Assembly (NCBI GenBank): GCA_900550395.1
Contig: URSD01000002.1
Coordinates: 62,001 to 126,000, forward strand
Direction of reading: 5' to 3'
DNA length: 64,000 bases
Origin: an uncultured Porphyromonadaceae bacterium
Lineage (GTDB): Bacteria; Bacteroidota; Bacteroidia; Bacteroidales; Muribaculaceae
Shown: piece by piece, positions 1 to 9,865 of the stretch
Layout: each line of letters opens with the position of its first letter
How positions within the stretch are numbered: the stretch's first letter is position 1
Made by a program: the position numbers and the translations under genes
Notes under the pieces: generated by a model
The model's input: the letters and a program-made list of their open reading frames with translations, nothing else
Database searches by the model: none
What the model was told of the DNA's origin: nothing

Positions 1-1163
1 ACAGCGACAACCGGAGGCTCACGTGCTTTGCCGGCGCGGGAGTATATCACCACGCTACTCCGGCAGCCGTCGACGAACTGCTCAGACGTTCCGAATTCCT
101 GACAGCATACACTCCCTATCAGCCGGAAGTATCGCAGGGAACGCTTCAATACATCTTTGAATACCAGTCGGTGATGTGCTCACTGACCGGTCTTGACGTC
201 AGCAACGCGTCGCTATACGATGGCGCTACTGCCACAGCCGAAGCCATGCTTATGTGCGTGGCCGCCTCGCGGCGCAAGAACCGTGTGCTTATCTCGGCCA
301 CGATGAATCCTATTGTAGCCAAAGTATGCGCCACGTATGCCCGATGGCATGGCATAACACTCGACACAATTCCGGAACAGAACGGCGTCACATGCCTCGA
401 GCGTCTGCGCGAAATGCTTGTGGCCGGGAACGTGGCGGGTGTGATTCTGCCACAGCCCAACTACTACGGCATCGTGGAGGATTTCAGCGGCGTAGCCGAT
501 GAAATCCATGCCGCCAAGGCTCTGATGGTAATGAACTGTGTGGCATCTACCCTTGCAGTGCTTCGTTCGCCGGCCGAATGGGGCGCCGATGTAGCCGTAG
601 GCGACGCTCAGTCGCTCGGCATGCACATGAACTACGGCGGCCCATATCTCGGTTACATGTGTACCACCAGAGCTCTCATGCGCAAGATGCCGGGCCGAAT
701 CGTTGGAGCCACAACCGATGCCAAAGGACAGCGCGTCTTCGTACTGACTCTTCAAGCGCGCGAACAGCACATACGCCGCGACAAGGCCACCAGCAATATA
801 TGCTCCAACCAGGGCCTGATGGCTCTCCATGTGGCAGCATATACGGCATTGCTCGGTCCGACCGGACTTCGGGAGATAAACGAGGTTGGCAGCGCCAAAG
901 CCCATACGCTGGCCGAAAAGCTCGCACGCACGGGCATAGTCAGCCTCGCCTACCCCGGTCAGCCCTTCCTCAACGAGTTCCTGCTGCGTGTGGCCGACGG
1001 CCACACATCCCGCGAGATAATCGACAAGGCGGCCGCAGAAGGCATACTGGCAGGGGTAGAGGTCACGCCCGACCTGCTGCTGACTGCCTGCACCGAGATG
1101 CAGAGCAACGACGAGATAGACCACTTCGTCTCAATCCTAAACAGCATGCGCCATGAACAATAA
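1..1163 (+). CDS. gcvPA: Glycine dehydrogenase (decarboxylating) subunit 1, 5'-truncated
   Basis: P protein alpha subunit of the two-subunit glycine cleavage system, which decarboxylates glycine with PLP and passes the aminomethyl group to the H protein. The frame is open from base 3 of the window, so the start lies upstream. The fragment carries GcvPA hallmarks: [20 protein letters not shown], then [14 protein letters not shown], and later [11 protein letters not shown]. It ends normally and overlaps gcvPB by 11 bases, implying translational coupling; the two halves form a heterotetramer in this family. The longest ATG-started stretch begins at 171, but the conserved residues encoded before it show that this is not the true start. 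Confidence 0.95.
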   Translation, partial: SDNRRLTCFAGAGVYHHATPAAVDELLRRSEFLTAYTPYQPEVSQGTLQYIFEYQSVMCSLTGLDVSNASLYDGATATAEAMLMCVAASRRKNRVLISATMNPIVAKVCATYARWHGITLDTIPEQNGVTCLERLREMLVAGNVAGVILPQPNYYGIVEDFSGVADEIHAAKALMVMNCVASTLAVLRSPAEWGADVAVGDAQSLGMHMNYGGPYLGYMCTTRALMRKMPGRIVGATTDAKGQRVFVLTLQAREQHIRRDKATSNICSNQGLMALHVAAYTALLGPTGLREINEVGSAKAHTLAEKLARTGIVSLAYPGQPFLNEFLLRVADGHTSREIIDKAAAEGILAGVEVTPDLLLTACTEMQSNDEIDHFVSILNSMRHEQ

Positions 1164-2622
1164 ATTATACGACAAGCTTATCTTCGAGCTGTCGCGTCCC
1201 GGCAGGCGCGGCTTCATGGTTAACGGAGCCAAAGACGCCGTGGGCGCCGTCGAGAATGCGCTGCCCGCGCATCTGCTCAGGTCATCACTCTCGCTCCCGG
1301 AGGCTGACGAGCCTACCGTCGTGCGTCATTATACCAATATGAGCACCAACAACTTCGGCGTCGACACGGGCTTCTATCCGTTAGGGTCGTGCACGATGAA
1401 ATACAACCCTAAAATCAACGAGGCCCTGGCGACCGACGACACCCTCGCCGACATGCACCCCCTGCAACCCGCGTCAACGGCACAAGGGGCCCTGCGCACC
1501 TACGGCATACTGCAATCTGCTCTCTGCCGCATCGGAGGCATGGCCGAGTTCACGCTCAATCCCTACGCCGGAGCGCACGGCGAGCTAACAGGGCTGATGG
1601 TGATTCGCGCATACCACGCCGACCGTGGCGACAGCCTACGCACTAAGGTTATCGTGCCGGATTCGGCACACGGCACAAATCCGGCCAGCGCGGCAGTAGC
1701 CGGAATGCAGGTCGTGGAAGTGAAAAGCCTGCCTGACGGCACTGTCGACGTGGACGACCTGCGCTCCAAGCTGGACGACAGCGTGGCCGCCGTGATGATG
1801 ACGAATCCCAATACCACGGGAATGTTCGAACGCCGCATTCCGGAAATCGCCGAAGCGGTACACGCCGCCGGCGCACTGCTGTACTACGACGGCGCCAACC
1901 TCAATCCCATGCTGGGAGTGGCACGCCCCGGCGACATGGGCTTCGACGTGATGCACATCAATCTGCACAAGACATTCTCCACTCCGCATGGCGGAGGCGG
2001 TCCCGGCGCAGGCCCGGTAGGCGTACGCGCCGGCCTTGAGAAGTATCTGCCCGATCCACGGGTGATACAAAAAGATAATGACAGCTTCGACGTAGTCACA
2101 GAGAGTGAATCGTCGCTGGGACGCATCTCTTTCTGGCTTGGGAACTACACGGTGCTGAGGCGCGCACTAGCCTACATCTTAAGCATGGGCGCCGAAGGCC
2201 TCATGCAGGCAGGCCCGCTGGCGACTCTGACTGCCAACTATGTCATGAACTCTCTCAAGGATCTCTACGAACTCCCCATTCCGGGACCGTGCAAACACGA
2301 ATTTGTTTTCGACGGTCTGCGCGACAAATCGACGGGCGTCACCACCCTGCATGTAGCCAAACGCCTGCTCGACTACGGCTTCCATGCTCCAACCATATAT
2401 TTCCCGTTGCTCTTCCACGAGTCACTGATGATAGAGCCCACGGAAACAGAGAGCAAAGACACGCTCGACGCCTTCATCGACGCCATGCGCCGCATAGCGG
2501 CCGAAGCCGCCGAGAATCCCGAACGGCTGAAACAGGCTCCGCTTCACACTCCGATGGCCCATCCCGACGAAACCGAAGCCGCAACGCATCCTCTGCTGCA
2601 ATGGAAAGATTTGACGATATAA
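1153..2622 (+). CDS. gcvPB: Glycine dehydrogenase (decarboxylating) subunit 2
   Basis: PLP-binding beta subunit of glycine decarboxylase, 489 residues, normal for GcvPB. The PLP lysine lies in [18 protein letters not shown]. Other family signatures are [14 protein letters not shown] near the N terminus and [13 protein letters not shown] mid-protein. The ATG at 1153 lies inside the end of gcvPA, and the 3' end overlaps lpdA by 22 bases, so gcvPA-gcvPB-lpdA is one transcription unit. gcvT and gcvH are not in the window and may lie upstream; that is inference. Confidence 0.96.
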   Translation: MNNKLYDKLIFELSRPGRRGFMVNGAKDAVGAVENALPAHLLRSSLSLPEADEPTVVRHYTNMSTNNFGVDTGFYPLGSCTMKYNPKINEALATDDTLADMHPLQPASTAQGALRTYGILQSALCRIGGMAEFTLNPYAGAHGELTGLMVIRAYHADRGDSLRTKVIVPDSAHGTNPASAAVAGMQVVEVKSLPDGTVDVDDLRSKLDDSVAAVMMTNPNTTGMFERRIPEIAEAVHAAGALLYYDGANLNPMLGVARPGDMGFDVMHINLHKTFSTPHGGGGPGAGPVGVRAGLEKYLPDPRVIQKDNDSFDVVTESESSLGRISFWLGNYTVLRRALAYILSMGAEGLMQAGPLATLTANYVMNSLKDLYELPIPGPCKHEFVFDGLRDKSTGVTTLHVAKRLLDYGFHAPTIYFPLLFHESLMIEPTETESKDTLDAFIDAMRRIAAEAAENPERLKQAPLHTPMAHPDETEAATHPLLQWKDLTI

Positions 2623-3938
2623 TCATCGGCGCAGGCCCCGGCGGCTACGAGATAGCCGCCGAGCTTGCGGCGTCGGAGCGCAAAGTAGCTCTGATAGAAA
2701 AGGATCGCCCCGGAGGCACATGCCTCAACAGAGGCTGCATACCTACCAAATGCCTCTGCGCCACGGCAGCCATGACGCTGTCGCTGCGCGACGCTGCGGC
2801 GTTCGGCATTGATGCCGGAAACATATCCGTTGACTACGACGCCGCCCGCCAACGCATGCACGGAGTTGTAGAATCCCTGCGTTCGGGCGTAGAGACGCTT
2901 CTGGCAAAAGTGGAAACAATACATGCCACAGCGCGCATCCTCTCCGACGGCACTGTCGAAGCCGACGGGCGGCGACTCTCCGCCGACCGTGTACTCATTG
3001 CCACAGGCTCGCGTCCGGCCATACTGCCGGTGGAAGGTGCGGAACACGCACTCACCAGCGACGACCTGCTTGAGCGCGACATGCCGCTGCCGCACCGGGT
3101 CACCATCATAGGCGGCGGCGTGATAGGCATAGAATTCGCCAATATATTCAATGCACTGGGCTCCGAGGTTACAGTTGTGGAATACTGCAAGGAGATCCTG
3201 CCGACATTCGACACCGATATTTCCAAACGTCTGCGCACGACTCTGCAAGGCCGCGGCGTGAAGTTCGCGCTCGGCGCCGAAGTGACAGCTATAAGCCCCG
3301 ACGGCTGTGTGCACTATCGCGGGAAGCGGGGAGATGCCTCAGTGGAGGGCGATGCTGTCGTGATGGCAGTCGGACGCAGACCGGTGTTGCCGGAAGGGCT
3401 GAAAGAGGCCGGCATTGAGCTGACACCAAAGGGATTTATCGCGGTAGACGAAGGGATACGCACCTCGCGCCCGGGATTCTACGCCGCAGGCGACGTCACC
3501 GGACTGTGCATGCTCGCACATGCCGCCACAGCACAGGCCCGCAAAGCCATGCTTGGCGAAGATGTACGACTCGACATTATCCCCTCGGCTGTATTCGCTG
3601 TACCGGAAGCGGCTATGGTCGGACTCTCAGCCGCCGACTGCACATCGCGCGGCATCGAATGTGCCACGGCACGCGGCAACTTTGCAGCCAATGGAAAAGC
3701 GCTGGCCGACGGTATGCCTGCAGGATGCGTCAAGATTGTCTACGACCCTACGACACGCAAGATTCTCGGAGTACATGTGCTTGGGCCGCACGCCTCCGAC
3801 CTTGTGGCCGAGGGTGCCGCGCTGATGTATGGCGGAGTAACCGTCGACGAACTGGCAGGAAGCCTGGTGCACTCGCACCCTACTCTCTCTGAGGTGCTTC
3901 AGTCCGTCGCACGTTCGGCCGCTTCACACGAGGCGTAA
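2601..3938 (+). CDS. lpdA: Dihydrolipoyl dehydrogenase (E3 / L protein)
   Basis: FAD flavoprotein that reoxidises the dihydrolipoamide of the glycine cleavage H protein with NAD+. I start it at ATG 2601 ([17 protein letters not shown]), which gives 445 residues with the FAD dinucleotide fold at the extreme N terminus; an open frame extends upstream to 2289 but only reads gcvPB out of frame. The redox disulfide is C41/C46 in GGTCLNRGCIPTK, the NAD fold is IIGGGVIGIEFANIF, and the catalytic His-Glu region is HSHPTLSE. Translational overlap with gcvPB supports a glycine-cleavage-dedicated E3. Its 3' end overlaps the convergent tilS by 15 bases. Confidence 0.95.
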   Translation: MERFDDIIIGAGPGGYEIAAELAASERKVALIEKDRPGGTCLNRGCIPTKCLCATAAMTLSLRDAAAFGIDAGNISVDYDAARQRMHGVVESLRSGVETLLAKVETIHATARILSDGTVEADGRRLSADRVLIATGSRPAILPVEGAEHALTSDDLLERDMPLPHRVTIIGGGVIGIEFANIFNALGSEVTVVEYCKEILPTFDTDISKRLRTTLQGRGVKFALGAEVTAISPDGCVHYRGKRGDASVEGDAVVMAVGRRPVLPEGLKEAGIELTPKGFIAVDEGIRTSRPGFYAAGDVTGLCMLAHAATAQARKAMLGEDVRLDIIPSAVFAVPEAAMVGLSAADCTSRGIECATARGNFAANGKALADGMPAGCVKIVYDPTTRKILGVHVLGPHASDLVAEGAALMYGGVTVDELAGSLVHSHPTLSEVLQSVARSAASHEA

Positions 3939-5252
3939 TTCCAGGTATCCGCGGCTGCGTGATGTTACAGGATAGTGCGATGACGCTCTTACTCCGACAG
4001 CCCACACGATTTCGTCGCCGCGGCAAAGGAGCCACACCGATCGCTTCTGTCGTACGGTCATTTTCGCATCAGAAAAGATGTCGCTGAGCAGGCGGCTGCC
4101 TCTCATGCCGAAAGGCCGGAGGCGGTCGCCGCGGCGCCATCGGCGTAGCACCCATGGCTCACCCGCCTTAAGCGCCTTGTCATCAAGGTAGGCGACCGTA
4201 CGGGTTGCCTCGGGGTGAAATCCGGCGCAGCTGTCATGGTGCGTGATACTTATATGTAGCGGTTCCGTAATATCACTGTCAAGCGAAACCGGCACTTCAA
4301 TTTCTGCGTCGGCGTCATCCTCGTATATTTCCAGAACGCCCCGGCTCAGCTCACCGTGCAGACCGGTGGCTGAACGGAACATGACGCCGGAACGCATAGG
4401 GTCGGCAAGCATATCCTCGACCTGCGCCATGCTGAAACCCGCCGGATGCAGAAGCTCGAACAGCAGCACCCGCGCATCCGGTTCCGCTGCGACAGCGGCT
4501 ATGTCTATCCGTCCCTCGGCCGGAGAGCCATAGCGCGTGGCTGCCTCTTGCACGGCACGGTCGAAGACACCGCGGGCGTCGGCAAGCATGCGCATGCTGC
4601 GCTCCACTCCCGCCAACGCGCCGGGCAGCAATCGTTCCAGTTCCGGCAGCAGACTGTTGCGAAGGCAGTTACGACGGCAATCCAGTTCCAGATTTGTACT
4701 GTCCACGACATAATCAAGTCCGCGCTTATTCAGATATTCCTCAATCTGCGCACGGGAGCAGTCGAGTAAGGGCCTTATAACATGGTCGCGGCGATAGCTC
4801 ATACCCGTAAGCCCGGCTATGCCGCTGCCCCGTGCGAGATTCAGGAAGAAAGTCTCCACATTGTCCTCCCTGTGATGCCCCACGGCCACATCGCCGGCGC
4901 GTAACGATGTCAGCAGTTCGTCGAACCATTCGTAACGCAGCCTGCGGCATGCCATCTCCAGACTCTCTCCCGTGGCCGCCATAGCCTCAGGCACATTGAA
5001 GTCCCTTACATAGAGATCGACACCGAGACGTTCGGTAAGAGCTTCTACGAAACGCATGTCGCGCATGCTTTCCTCTCCCCGAAGGTGAAAATTGCAGTGC
5101 GCGGCCACACACACATATCCCAGTTCGCACAGGCATGCGAGCAACGCCACGGAATCAGCGCCGCCACTGACAGCCACGACCACAGGAATCTCCCGCGGCA
5201 ACACAATTTTATCGGCCAGGGTGCGCCTGACCGTCGTCAATAACTCTTCCAC
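3924..5252 (-). CDS. tilS: tRNA(Ile)-lysidine synthetase TilS
   Basis: Converts C34 of the CAU-anticodon tRNA-Ile to lysidine with ATP and lysine, so that AUA is read as isoleucine. The PP-loop is SGGADS at residues 29-34, followed by HCNFHLRGEES and GHHREDNVETF, typical of the N-terminal ATP-pyrophosphatase domain. The C-terminal part (EPWVLRRWRRGDRLRPFGM) matches the TilS tRNA-binding domain. Length 442 fits Bacteroidales TilS. It is divergent from pheS. The minus-strand -7-like box TAACTTTG (5264-5257) lies so close to the ATG that the message could be leaderless, but its spacing to an upstream box is poor. Confidence 0.95.
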   Translation of the reverse strand: MEELLTTVRRTLADKIVLPREIPVVVAVSGGADSVALLACLCELGYVCVAAHCNFHLRGEESMRDMRFVEALTERLGVDLYVRDFNVPEAMAATGESLEMACRRLRYEWFDELLTSLRAGDVAVGHHREDNVETFFLNLARGSGIAGLTGMSYRRDHVIRPLLDCSRAQIEEYLNKRGLDYVVDSTNLELDCRRNCLRNSLLPELERLLPGALAGVERSMRMLADARGVFDRAVQEAATRYGSPAEGRIDIAAVAAEPDARVLLFELLHPAGFSMAQVEDMLADPMRSGVMFRSATGLHGELSRGVLEIYEDDADAEIEVPVSLDSDITEPLHISITHHDSCAGFHPEATRTVAYLDDKALKAGEPWVLRRWRRGDRLRPFGMRGSRLLSDIFSDAKMTVRQKRSVWLLCRGDEIVWAVGVRASSHYPVTSRSRGYLELRLV

Positions 5253-5278
5253 ATTGCAAAGTTAGTGTAAATTTTCAC

Positions 5279-5306
5279 TTGTATTCGCCAAAATTTAGTA
5301 ATTTTG
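5279..5306 (+). promoter_or_regulatory. Bacteroidetes-type promoter of pheS
   Basis: TTG at 5279-5281 and TAATTTTG at 5299-5306, separated by 17 bases, fit the Bacteroidetes -33/-7 pattern. Transcription would begin near 5313 and leave a leader of about 25 bases before pheS. Confidence 0.6.
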
Positions 5307-5337
5307 CAAGTAAATCTGAAATCACGTTCCAAACGGT

Positions 5338-6363
5338 ATGTTAGACAAGATAAAAGCACTCCACGAAGAAATACAGGCGCTCAGTGCGGCCAACGGCGAA
5401 GAAGTCGAGGCTCTGCGCATAAAATACCTCAGCAAAAAAGGCTCCATCTCGCAGCTGATGGCCGACTTCCGCAACGTTCCCGCAGAACAGAAGCGAGAGA
5501 TAGGTCAGGCCATCAACGAACTCAAGAATTATGCGACCGAACGCATTAACTCTTTGCGCCAGGAAGCCGCTACCGAAGACGCCATGGCTATGGCCGCTGC
5601 GCTCGATCTAACGCGCACGCCGTCGCCCGTTCCTATGGGCACACGCCATCCGCTGTCGCTCGTGCGCGAGGAAATCACATCCATTTTCCGCCGCCTCGGC
5701 TTCTCGATAGCCGACGGGCCGGAAATCGAAGATGACTGGCACCTGTTCTCGGCGCTGAACTTCGCCGAAGACCATCCTGCACGCGACATGCAGGACACAT
5801 TCTTCATCAACTCGCGTCCAGACGTTCTGCTCCGCACACACACCTCGTCGGTTCAGATCCGTGCCATGGAGCATTCCGAGCCGCCTATCCGCATAATCTG
5901 TCCCGGACGCGTTTACCGCAACGAGGCGATCTCGGCACGCGCCCACTGCTTCTTCCATCAAGTAGAGGCCCTGTACGTCGACAAGAACGTGACTTTCGCC
6001 GACCTGCGACAGACCCTGCTCTATTTCGCTCAGGAAATGTTCGGCTCAGAGACACAGATCCGTCTTCGCCCCAGCTACTTCCCGTTCACCGAGCCGTCGG
6101 CCGAGATGGACATCAGCTGCAACCTCTGCGGAGGCAAGGGCTGCTCGTTCTGCAAGCACACCGGATGGGTTGAGATACTCGGCTGCGGCATGGTTGACCC
6201 CAACGTGCTCAAGGCCTGCGGCATCGACCCCGAAGTATATTCCGGCTTCGCACTCGGCATGGGCGTTGAGCGCATCGCCAACCTCAAATATCGAGTCAAC
6301 GACCTGCGCCTCTTCTCTGAGAACGATGTACGCTTCCTCGACGAATTTGCAGCCGCACGATAA
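5338..6363 (+). CDS. pheS: Phenylalanine-tRNA ligase alpha subunit
   Basis: Catalytic alpha subunit of the alpha2-beta2 PheRS, 341 residues, normal length. An N-terminal coiled-coil arm binds tRNA. The class II core shows the motif 2 region PIRIICPGRVYRNEAISARA with HCFFHQVEALYVD, and motif 3 in GFALGMGVERIANLKY. A Cys-rich insert CNLCGGKGCSFCKHTGW, found in many bacterial PheS, lies before LGCGMVDPNVL. The stop codon TAA is followed immediately by the GTG of nth. pheT is not in the window. Confidence 0.97.
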   Translation: MLDKIKALHEEIQALSAANGEEVEALRIKYLSKKGSISQLMADFRNVPAEQKREIGQAINELKNYATERINSLRQEAATEDAMAMAAALDLTRTPSPVPMGTRHPLSLVREEITSIFRRLGFSIADGPEIEDDWHLFSALNFAEDHPARDMQDTFFINSRPDVLLRTHTSSVQIRAMEHSEPPIRIICPGRVYRNEAISARAHCFFHQVEALYVDKNVTFADLRQTLLYFAQEMFGSETQIRLRPSYFPFTEPSAEMDISCNLCGGKGCSFCKHTGWVEILGCGMVDPNVLKACGIDPEVYSGFALGMGVERIANLKYRVNDLRLFSENDVRFLDEFAAAR

Positions 6364-7002
6364 GTGACCGTAGCAGAACGATATAAGGCTGTTCTCGAGG
6401 TGTTCGCCTCTGAGATGCCGGAACCGCAGACGGAGCTGCACTACGCCGACCCGTTCCAGCTACTTGTGGCCGTAATTCTCTCTGCGCAGTGTACCGACAA
6501 ACGTATAAACCAGATTACGCCGGCTCTTTTCAGCCGTTTCCCCTCGGCACACGCTATGGCTATGGCCGACGCCGACGAAATCTACGAATATATCAGTTCT
6601 GTCTCCTACCCCAACAACAAGGCCAAAGCCCTGGCCGGTATGGCACGCCGACTGGAGGAGGAATTCGGCGGAGAGGTTCCCTCGACGCGAGAGGAACTGG
6701 AGAGTCTGCCCGGCGTAGGGCGTAAGACAGCCAGCGTGATGTTGTCTGTTGTCTTCGGGCAGCCGGCGATGGCAGTTGACACACATGTGTTCCGCGTGGC
6801 CGAACGTATTGGCCTCACAACCGGCAGCAAGAATCCGCTTACCACGGAGCAGACACTTCTGCGCCACATTCCGGCCGAGCTGGTGGGCAAAGCTCACCAC
6901 TGGCTCATACTTCACGGCCGCTACATATGCAAAGCTCGCAATCCTCTTTGCGGCGAATGCCCTGTGAGTCACTCATGCCGATACTTCAGTAAACAGAAGT
7001 AA
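6364..7002 (+). CDS. nth: Endonuclease III (DNA glycosylase/AP lyase)
   Basis: Base-excision repair glycosylase for oxidised pyrimidines. The 212-residue protein starts at GTG 6364, directly abutting the pheS stop. The helix-hairpin-helix LPGVGRKTA contains catalytic Lys121; catalytic Asp139 is in VDTHVFR. The four cluster cysteines C189, C196, C199 and C205 give the C-x6-C-x2-C-x5-C pattern of the 4Fe-4S loop. It shares one base with the next gene (TAATG), so the two are probably translationally coupled. Confidence 0.96.
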   Translation: MTVAERYKAVLEVFASEMPEPQTELHYADPFQLLVAVILSAQCTDKRINQITPALFSRFPSAHAMAMADADEIYEYISSVSYPNNKAKALAGMARRLEEEFGGEVPSTREELESLPGVGRKTASVMLSVVFGQPAMAVDTHVFRVAERIGLTTGSKNPLTTEQTLLRHIPAELVGKAHHWLILHGRYICKARNPLCGECPVSHSCRYFSKQK

Positions 7003-7652
7003 TGGACGAACTTTTCATCGACATCATCGAAATTCTCGGCACGGCGGCATTCGCCATTTCGGGTATACGCCTTGCGGCCGCCAAACGCTTCGACTGGTTC
7101 GGAGCCTACGTTGTCGGCCTCGTCACCGCAATAGGCGGCGGCACGCTGCGCGATGTACTGCTCGACCTCCCGGTGTTCTGGATGCTGTCGTCGGTATACC
7201 TCGTGGTAACGTTCATAGCACTGGTAGCTGTCATCATTTTCCGTCAGGCGCTCGTCAGGGGCATGCGTACACTTTTCATCTTCGATGCCATAGGTCTGGC
7301 ACTCTTTGTCGTGGTGGGTGTGCAGCGCACGCTTGCCGCAGACCTCCCAATGTGGGTAGCGATAGTCATGGGCACCATCACCGGCTCGTTCGGCGGCATC
7401 ATACGCGACATCCTTATCAACGAGCAGCCACTCTTCTTCCGCAAAGACATCTACGCTACAGCATGCCTGGCCGGCGGCGTAGTTTACTGGCTTCTCGACC
7501 TCCCACACTGGAGCCCGATAGTGCCGCAGATAGCATGCGCCGTGACGGTAATCGGCCTGCGCATCGCTGCCGTTCATTTCAACTGGTCGCTGCCCATCCT
7601 TAAAGTAGACACCGGCCTTCTGTCTGATGACAACAACCATGAGACAGATTGA
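7002..7652 (+). CDS. TRIC-family (UPF0126/YicG-like) membrane protein
   Basis: Prokaryotic trimeric intracellular cation channel family member, 216 residues with about seven hydrophobic segments arranged as an inverted repeat. The glycine-rich motifs VTAIGGGTLRDVLL and ITGSFGGIIRDILI are the paired pore-region signatures. The family conducts monovalent cations when tested; the physiological role here is unknown. It overlaps nth by one base and the gtrA-like gene by 26 bases. Confidence 0.88.
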   Translation: MDELFIDIIEILGTAAFAISGIRLAAAKRFDWFGAYVVGLVTAIGGGTLRDVLLDLPVFWMLSSVYLVVTFIALVAVIIFRQALVRGMRTLFIFDAIGLALFVVVGVQRTLAADLPMWVAIVMGTITGSFGGIIRDILINEQPLFFRKDIYATACLAGGVVYWLLDLPHWSPIVPQIACAVTVIGLRIAAVHFNWSLPILKVDTGLLSDDNNHETD

Positions 7653-8076
7653 CAGACTGCCGGTGCGACAATTCGCAAAATACTGCGCCGTGGGTGTCCT
7701 CAACACAGCAGTGACGCTCGGCGTAATATTCGTGTGCAAGTCGGTACTCGGCGTCAATCCCTACGTGTCCAACATGCTTGGTTACGCGGCAGGTATCATC
7801 AACTCATTTGTCTGGAACAAGGTATGGGTGTTCCGTTCGCACAGCAGCTACCGTGCCGAAGGCCTCCGCTTCGCCGTTGGGTTCGGCATATGCTATGCCA
7901 TGCAGTTCGCCTTGGTCTGGTGCCTGACGCAAAGCGCGTTCGGCAGCGAGGAATATGATTTGGGCATATTCGTAATAAGCGGCTACGGCATAGCAACGCT
8001 ACTCGGAAATGTGCTTTACACCATCTGCAATTTCTTATACAACAAGCTCATAACGTTCAGCTCTCAAAAGCCTTAA
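7627..8076 (+). CDS. GtrA-like membrane protein
   Basis: Small four-helix membrane protein of the GtrA/DPMS family (149 residues), recognised from FAKYCAVGVLNTAVTLGV and SFVWNKVWVFRS. Family members are thought to flip polyprenyl-linked sugars or to assist membrane glycosyltransferases. The start may be ATG 7627 or ATG 7639; the second leaves a 14-base overlap with the TRIC gene. It sits seven bases ahead of a secreted glycosidase and about 2 kb before the polysaccharide locus, so a link to surface glycans is possible but unproven. Confidence 0.82.
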   Translation: MTTTMRQIDRLPVRQFAKYCAVGVLNTAVTLGVIFVCKSVLGVNPYVSNMLGYAAGIINSFVWNKVWVFRSHSSYRAEGLRFAVGFGICYAMQFALVWCLTQSAFGSEEYDLGIFVISGYGIATLLGNVLYTICNFLYNKLITFSSQKP

Positions 8077-8083
8077 ACACCAT

Positions 8084-9433
8084 ATGAAACGTATCATAGT
8101 TCCACTTATCGCATTGCTTGCGTCCTTACCTGCCATATCGTCGGTTCAGGACCTCAATATGCCGCTGATACAGACAAAATACACGGCTGACCCTGCTCCG
8201 GTAGTAGTCAACGACACAATCTATCTGTATACGACTCACGACGAAGATAACGCCGAGGGCTTTCTCATGCGCGACTGGTTGCTGTACACGTCGACCGACA
8301 TGGTAAACTGGCGAGACTGCGGAGCCGTGGCATCTCTCAAAGATTTCAAATGGTACGACGGCGACAACGGCGCGTGGGCCGAGCAAGTGGTTCACAGGAA
8401 CGGCAAATGGTATATGTATTGCCCAATACACGGCCACGGCATCGGCGTACTGGTGGCTGATTCACCCTACGGTCCTTTCAAAGACCCGATAGGAGAGCCT
8501 CTGGTATGGCAAAAAGAACACTGGAACGACATTGATCCTACCGTATGGGTCGATGATGGCGGACAGGCATACATGTATTGGGGCAATCCGGAGATATATG
8601 CCGTTCGGCTCAACGAGGACATGATCTCATACTCCGGAGACATAATCAAGCTACCCAAAATAAAGGATTATCAGGAAGGACCGTGGTTCTACAAACGCGA
8701 CGGCAAATACTACCTCGCATTCGCATCCACATGCTGCCCCGAAGGCATAGGCTATGCCATGAGCGACAATCCACTCGGTCCATGGGAATACAAGGGACAC
8801 ATAATGGACCACACAACGCAGACACGAGGCAACCACCCCGGCATCATTGAATACCATGGAAAATGGTACTGCTTCGGGCTCAACTACGACATATTCCGTC
8901 TTTCAGAAAGCCGCCATGCCGAACGCCGTTCAGTATCCGCAGCAGAAATGGAATACAACCCAGACGGTACGATCCGCGAACTGCCTTATTTCCTGCACTG
9001 CACACTTGACCAGGTGCGCCCGTTCAACCCATACCGGACTGTGGAGGCCGAGACAATGGCGTGGGGATACGGCCTCAAGACAACACCACGCAATCCGTGG
9101 GGAGAAGAACCCTGGAATCAGATTGTCACAGGCATAGATGACGGCGAATACCTTCTGCTGCGTGGTGTTGATTTCGGCAACGGTGCAGACAGTTTCCGCG
9201 TTAAAGCATCGTCCCATCTATATGGAGGCACAATTGAAATACACACCGATGCGCCCGACGGACCTCTGGCCGGCACAATAACGATACCGAACACCCAGGA
9301 CGAGTTTGTAGAATTTTTCACCCCAGTCAGCAACCTCAAGGGCATACATGACCTATACCTCGTATTCAGGGGAAACAGCAAGCAGAAGAAAAACCTGTTC
9401 AACCTTGACAGTTGGGAATTCACGCAACGTTAA
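8084..9433 (+). CDS. Secreted GH43 glycosidase with C-terminal CBM6-like domain
   Basis: 449 residues with an N-terminal signal peptide (about 1-20). The five-bladed GH43 propeller follows: the general base is probably Asp36 in TADPAPVV, the pKa modulator Asp151 in NDIDPTVW and the proton donor Glu198 in YQEGPWFY. From about residue 320, VEAETMAWG through FNLDSWEF resembles CBM6. GH43 with CBM6 is typical of arabinofuranosidases and xylosidases acting on arabinoxylan; the exact substrate cannot be read from sequence. No SusC/D pair lies in the window, so this is not an obvious utilisation locus. The 3' end overlaps a small opposing frame by 14 bases. Confidence 0.92.
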   Translation: MKRIIVPLIALLASLPAISSVQDLNMPLIQTKYTADPAPVVVNDTIYLYTTHDEDNAEGFLMRDWLLYTSTDMVNWRDCGAVASLKDFKWYDGDNGAWAEQVVHRNGKWYMYCPIHGHGIGVLVADSPYGPFKDPIGEPLVWQKEHWNDIDPTVWVDDGGQAYMYWGNPEIYAVRLNEDMISYSGDIIKLPKIKDYQEGPWFYKRDGKYYLAFASTCCPEGIGYAMSDNPLGPWEYKGHIMDHTTQTRGNHPGIIEYHGKWYCFGLNYDIFRLSESRHAERRSVSAAEMEYNPDGTIRELPYFLHCTLDQVRPFNPYRTVEAETMAWGYGLKTTPRNPWGEEPWNQIVTGIDDGEYLLLRGVDFGNGADSFRVKASSHLYGGTIEIHTDAPDGPLAGTITIPNTQDEFVEFFTPVSNLKGIHDLYLVFRGNSKQKKNLFNLDSWEFTQR

Positions 9434-9638
9434 AATAGAGATCGACGCTATGGCACCAGCCTTGTGTGGCGTTGCGCAATGTGAGCCGCACAAGGCCAAA
9501 GGTGCCGCCGGCAAGACGGCGTAACTCAGCCACCACCGCTTTCATGGAATCAAGACCACTTATGCGAAAATCGGCAATACGGTTGCCGCGCTGAGTGGCA
9601 CACGCGAAAATAACATCTGAAGGAGAAATCTGTGTCAT
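9420..9638 (-). CDS. Small hypothetical protein, 72 residues
   Basis: I do not recognise this protein. It runs convergently into the GH43 gene and overlaps it by 14 bases. The sequence is compositionally normal (MTQISPSDVIFACATQRGNR, then SGLDSMKAVVAELRRL, then RNATQGWCHSVDLYF) and has no signal peptide or membrane segment. Its start lies about 190 bases downstream of the left-pointing promoter in the invertible segment, so in the orientation assembled here it is the first frame that promoter would transcribe. It could also be a chance frame. Confidence 0.45.
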   Translation of the reverse strand: MTQISPSDVIFACATQRGNRIADFRISGLDSMKAVVAELRRLAGGTFGLVRLTLRNATQGWCHSVDLYFNVA

Positions 9639-9802
9639 AGCTGCATATTTATGGAGTTGCCTCCTGATTATGCAGCAAATTTAGCTTATACCATGGGCTG
9701 AATCACGGCACACCGATGTCAAAAAAAAATAAAAATAACATTCCTAATATAAAGTGCAGGAGGAAAAAGCCAAGTATGCTAAAATGACATTTTTATATTA
9801 AA

Positions 9803-9819
9803 AACTCTTAATTAGAGAT
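9803..9819 (+). repeat. Left inverted repeat of the invertible segment (IRL)
   Basis: AACTCTTAATTAGAGAT. It is an exact reverse complement of 10046-10062. The core is nearly palindromic around TAATTA with CTC/GAG arms, as expected for a recombinase half-site pair. Confidence 0.9.
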
Positions 9820-9833
9820 ACTTTTTCAAGGCG

Positions 9834-9865
9834 CAAAGTTACAAAAAAAATGAGAAATCGGCAAA
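9834..9865 (-). promoter_or_regulatory. Promoter inside the invertible segment, pointing left in this assembly
   Basis: On the minus strand TTTG (9865-9862) is followed after 20 bases by TAACTTTG (9841-9834). Box sequence and spacing are the same as in the tRNA-His promoter of this window. Transcription should begin near 9827 and run left across the left repeat toward the 72-residue frame. Confidence 0.75.

Noticed and set aside
2289..2600. N-terminal extension of the lipoamide dehydrogenase frame
   Set aside because: The extension reads gcvPB sequence out of frame, and the FAD-binding motif requires the start at 2601.
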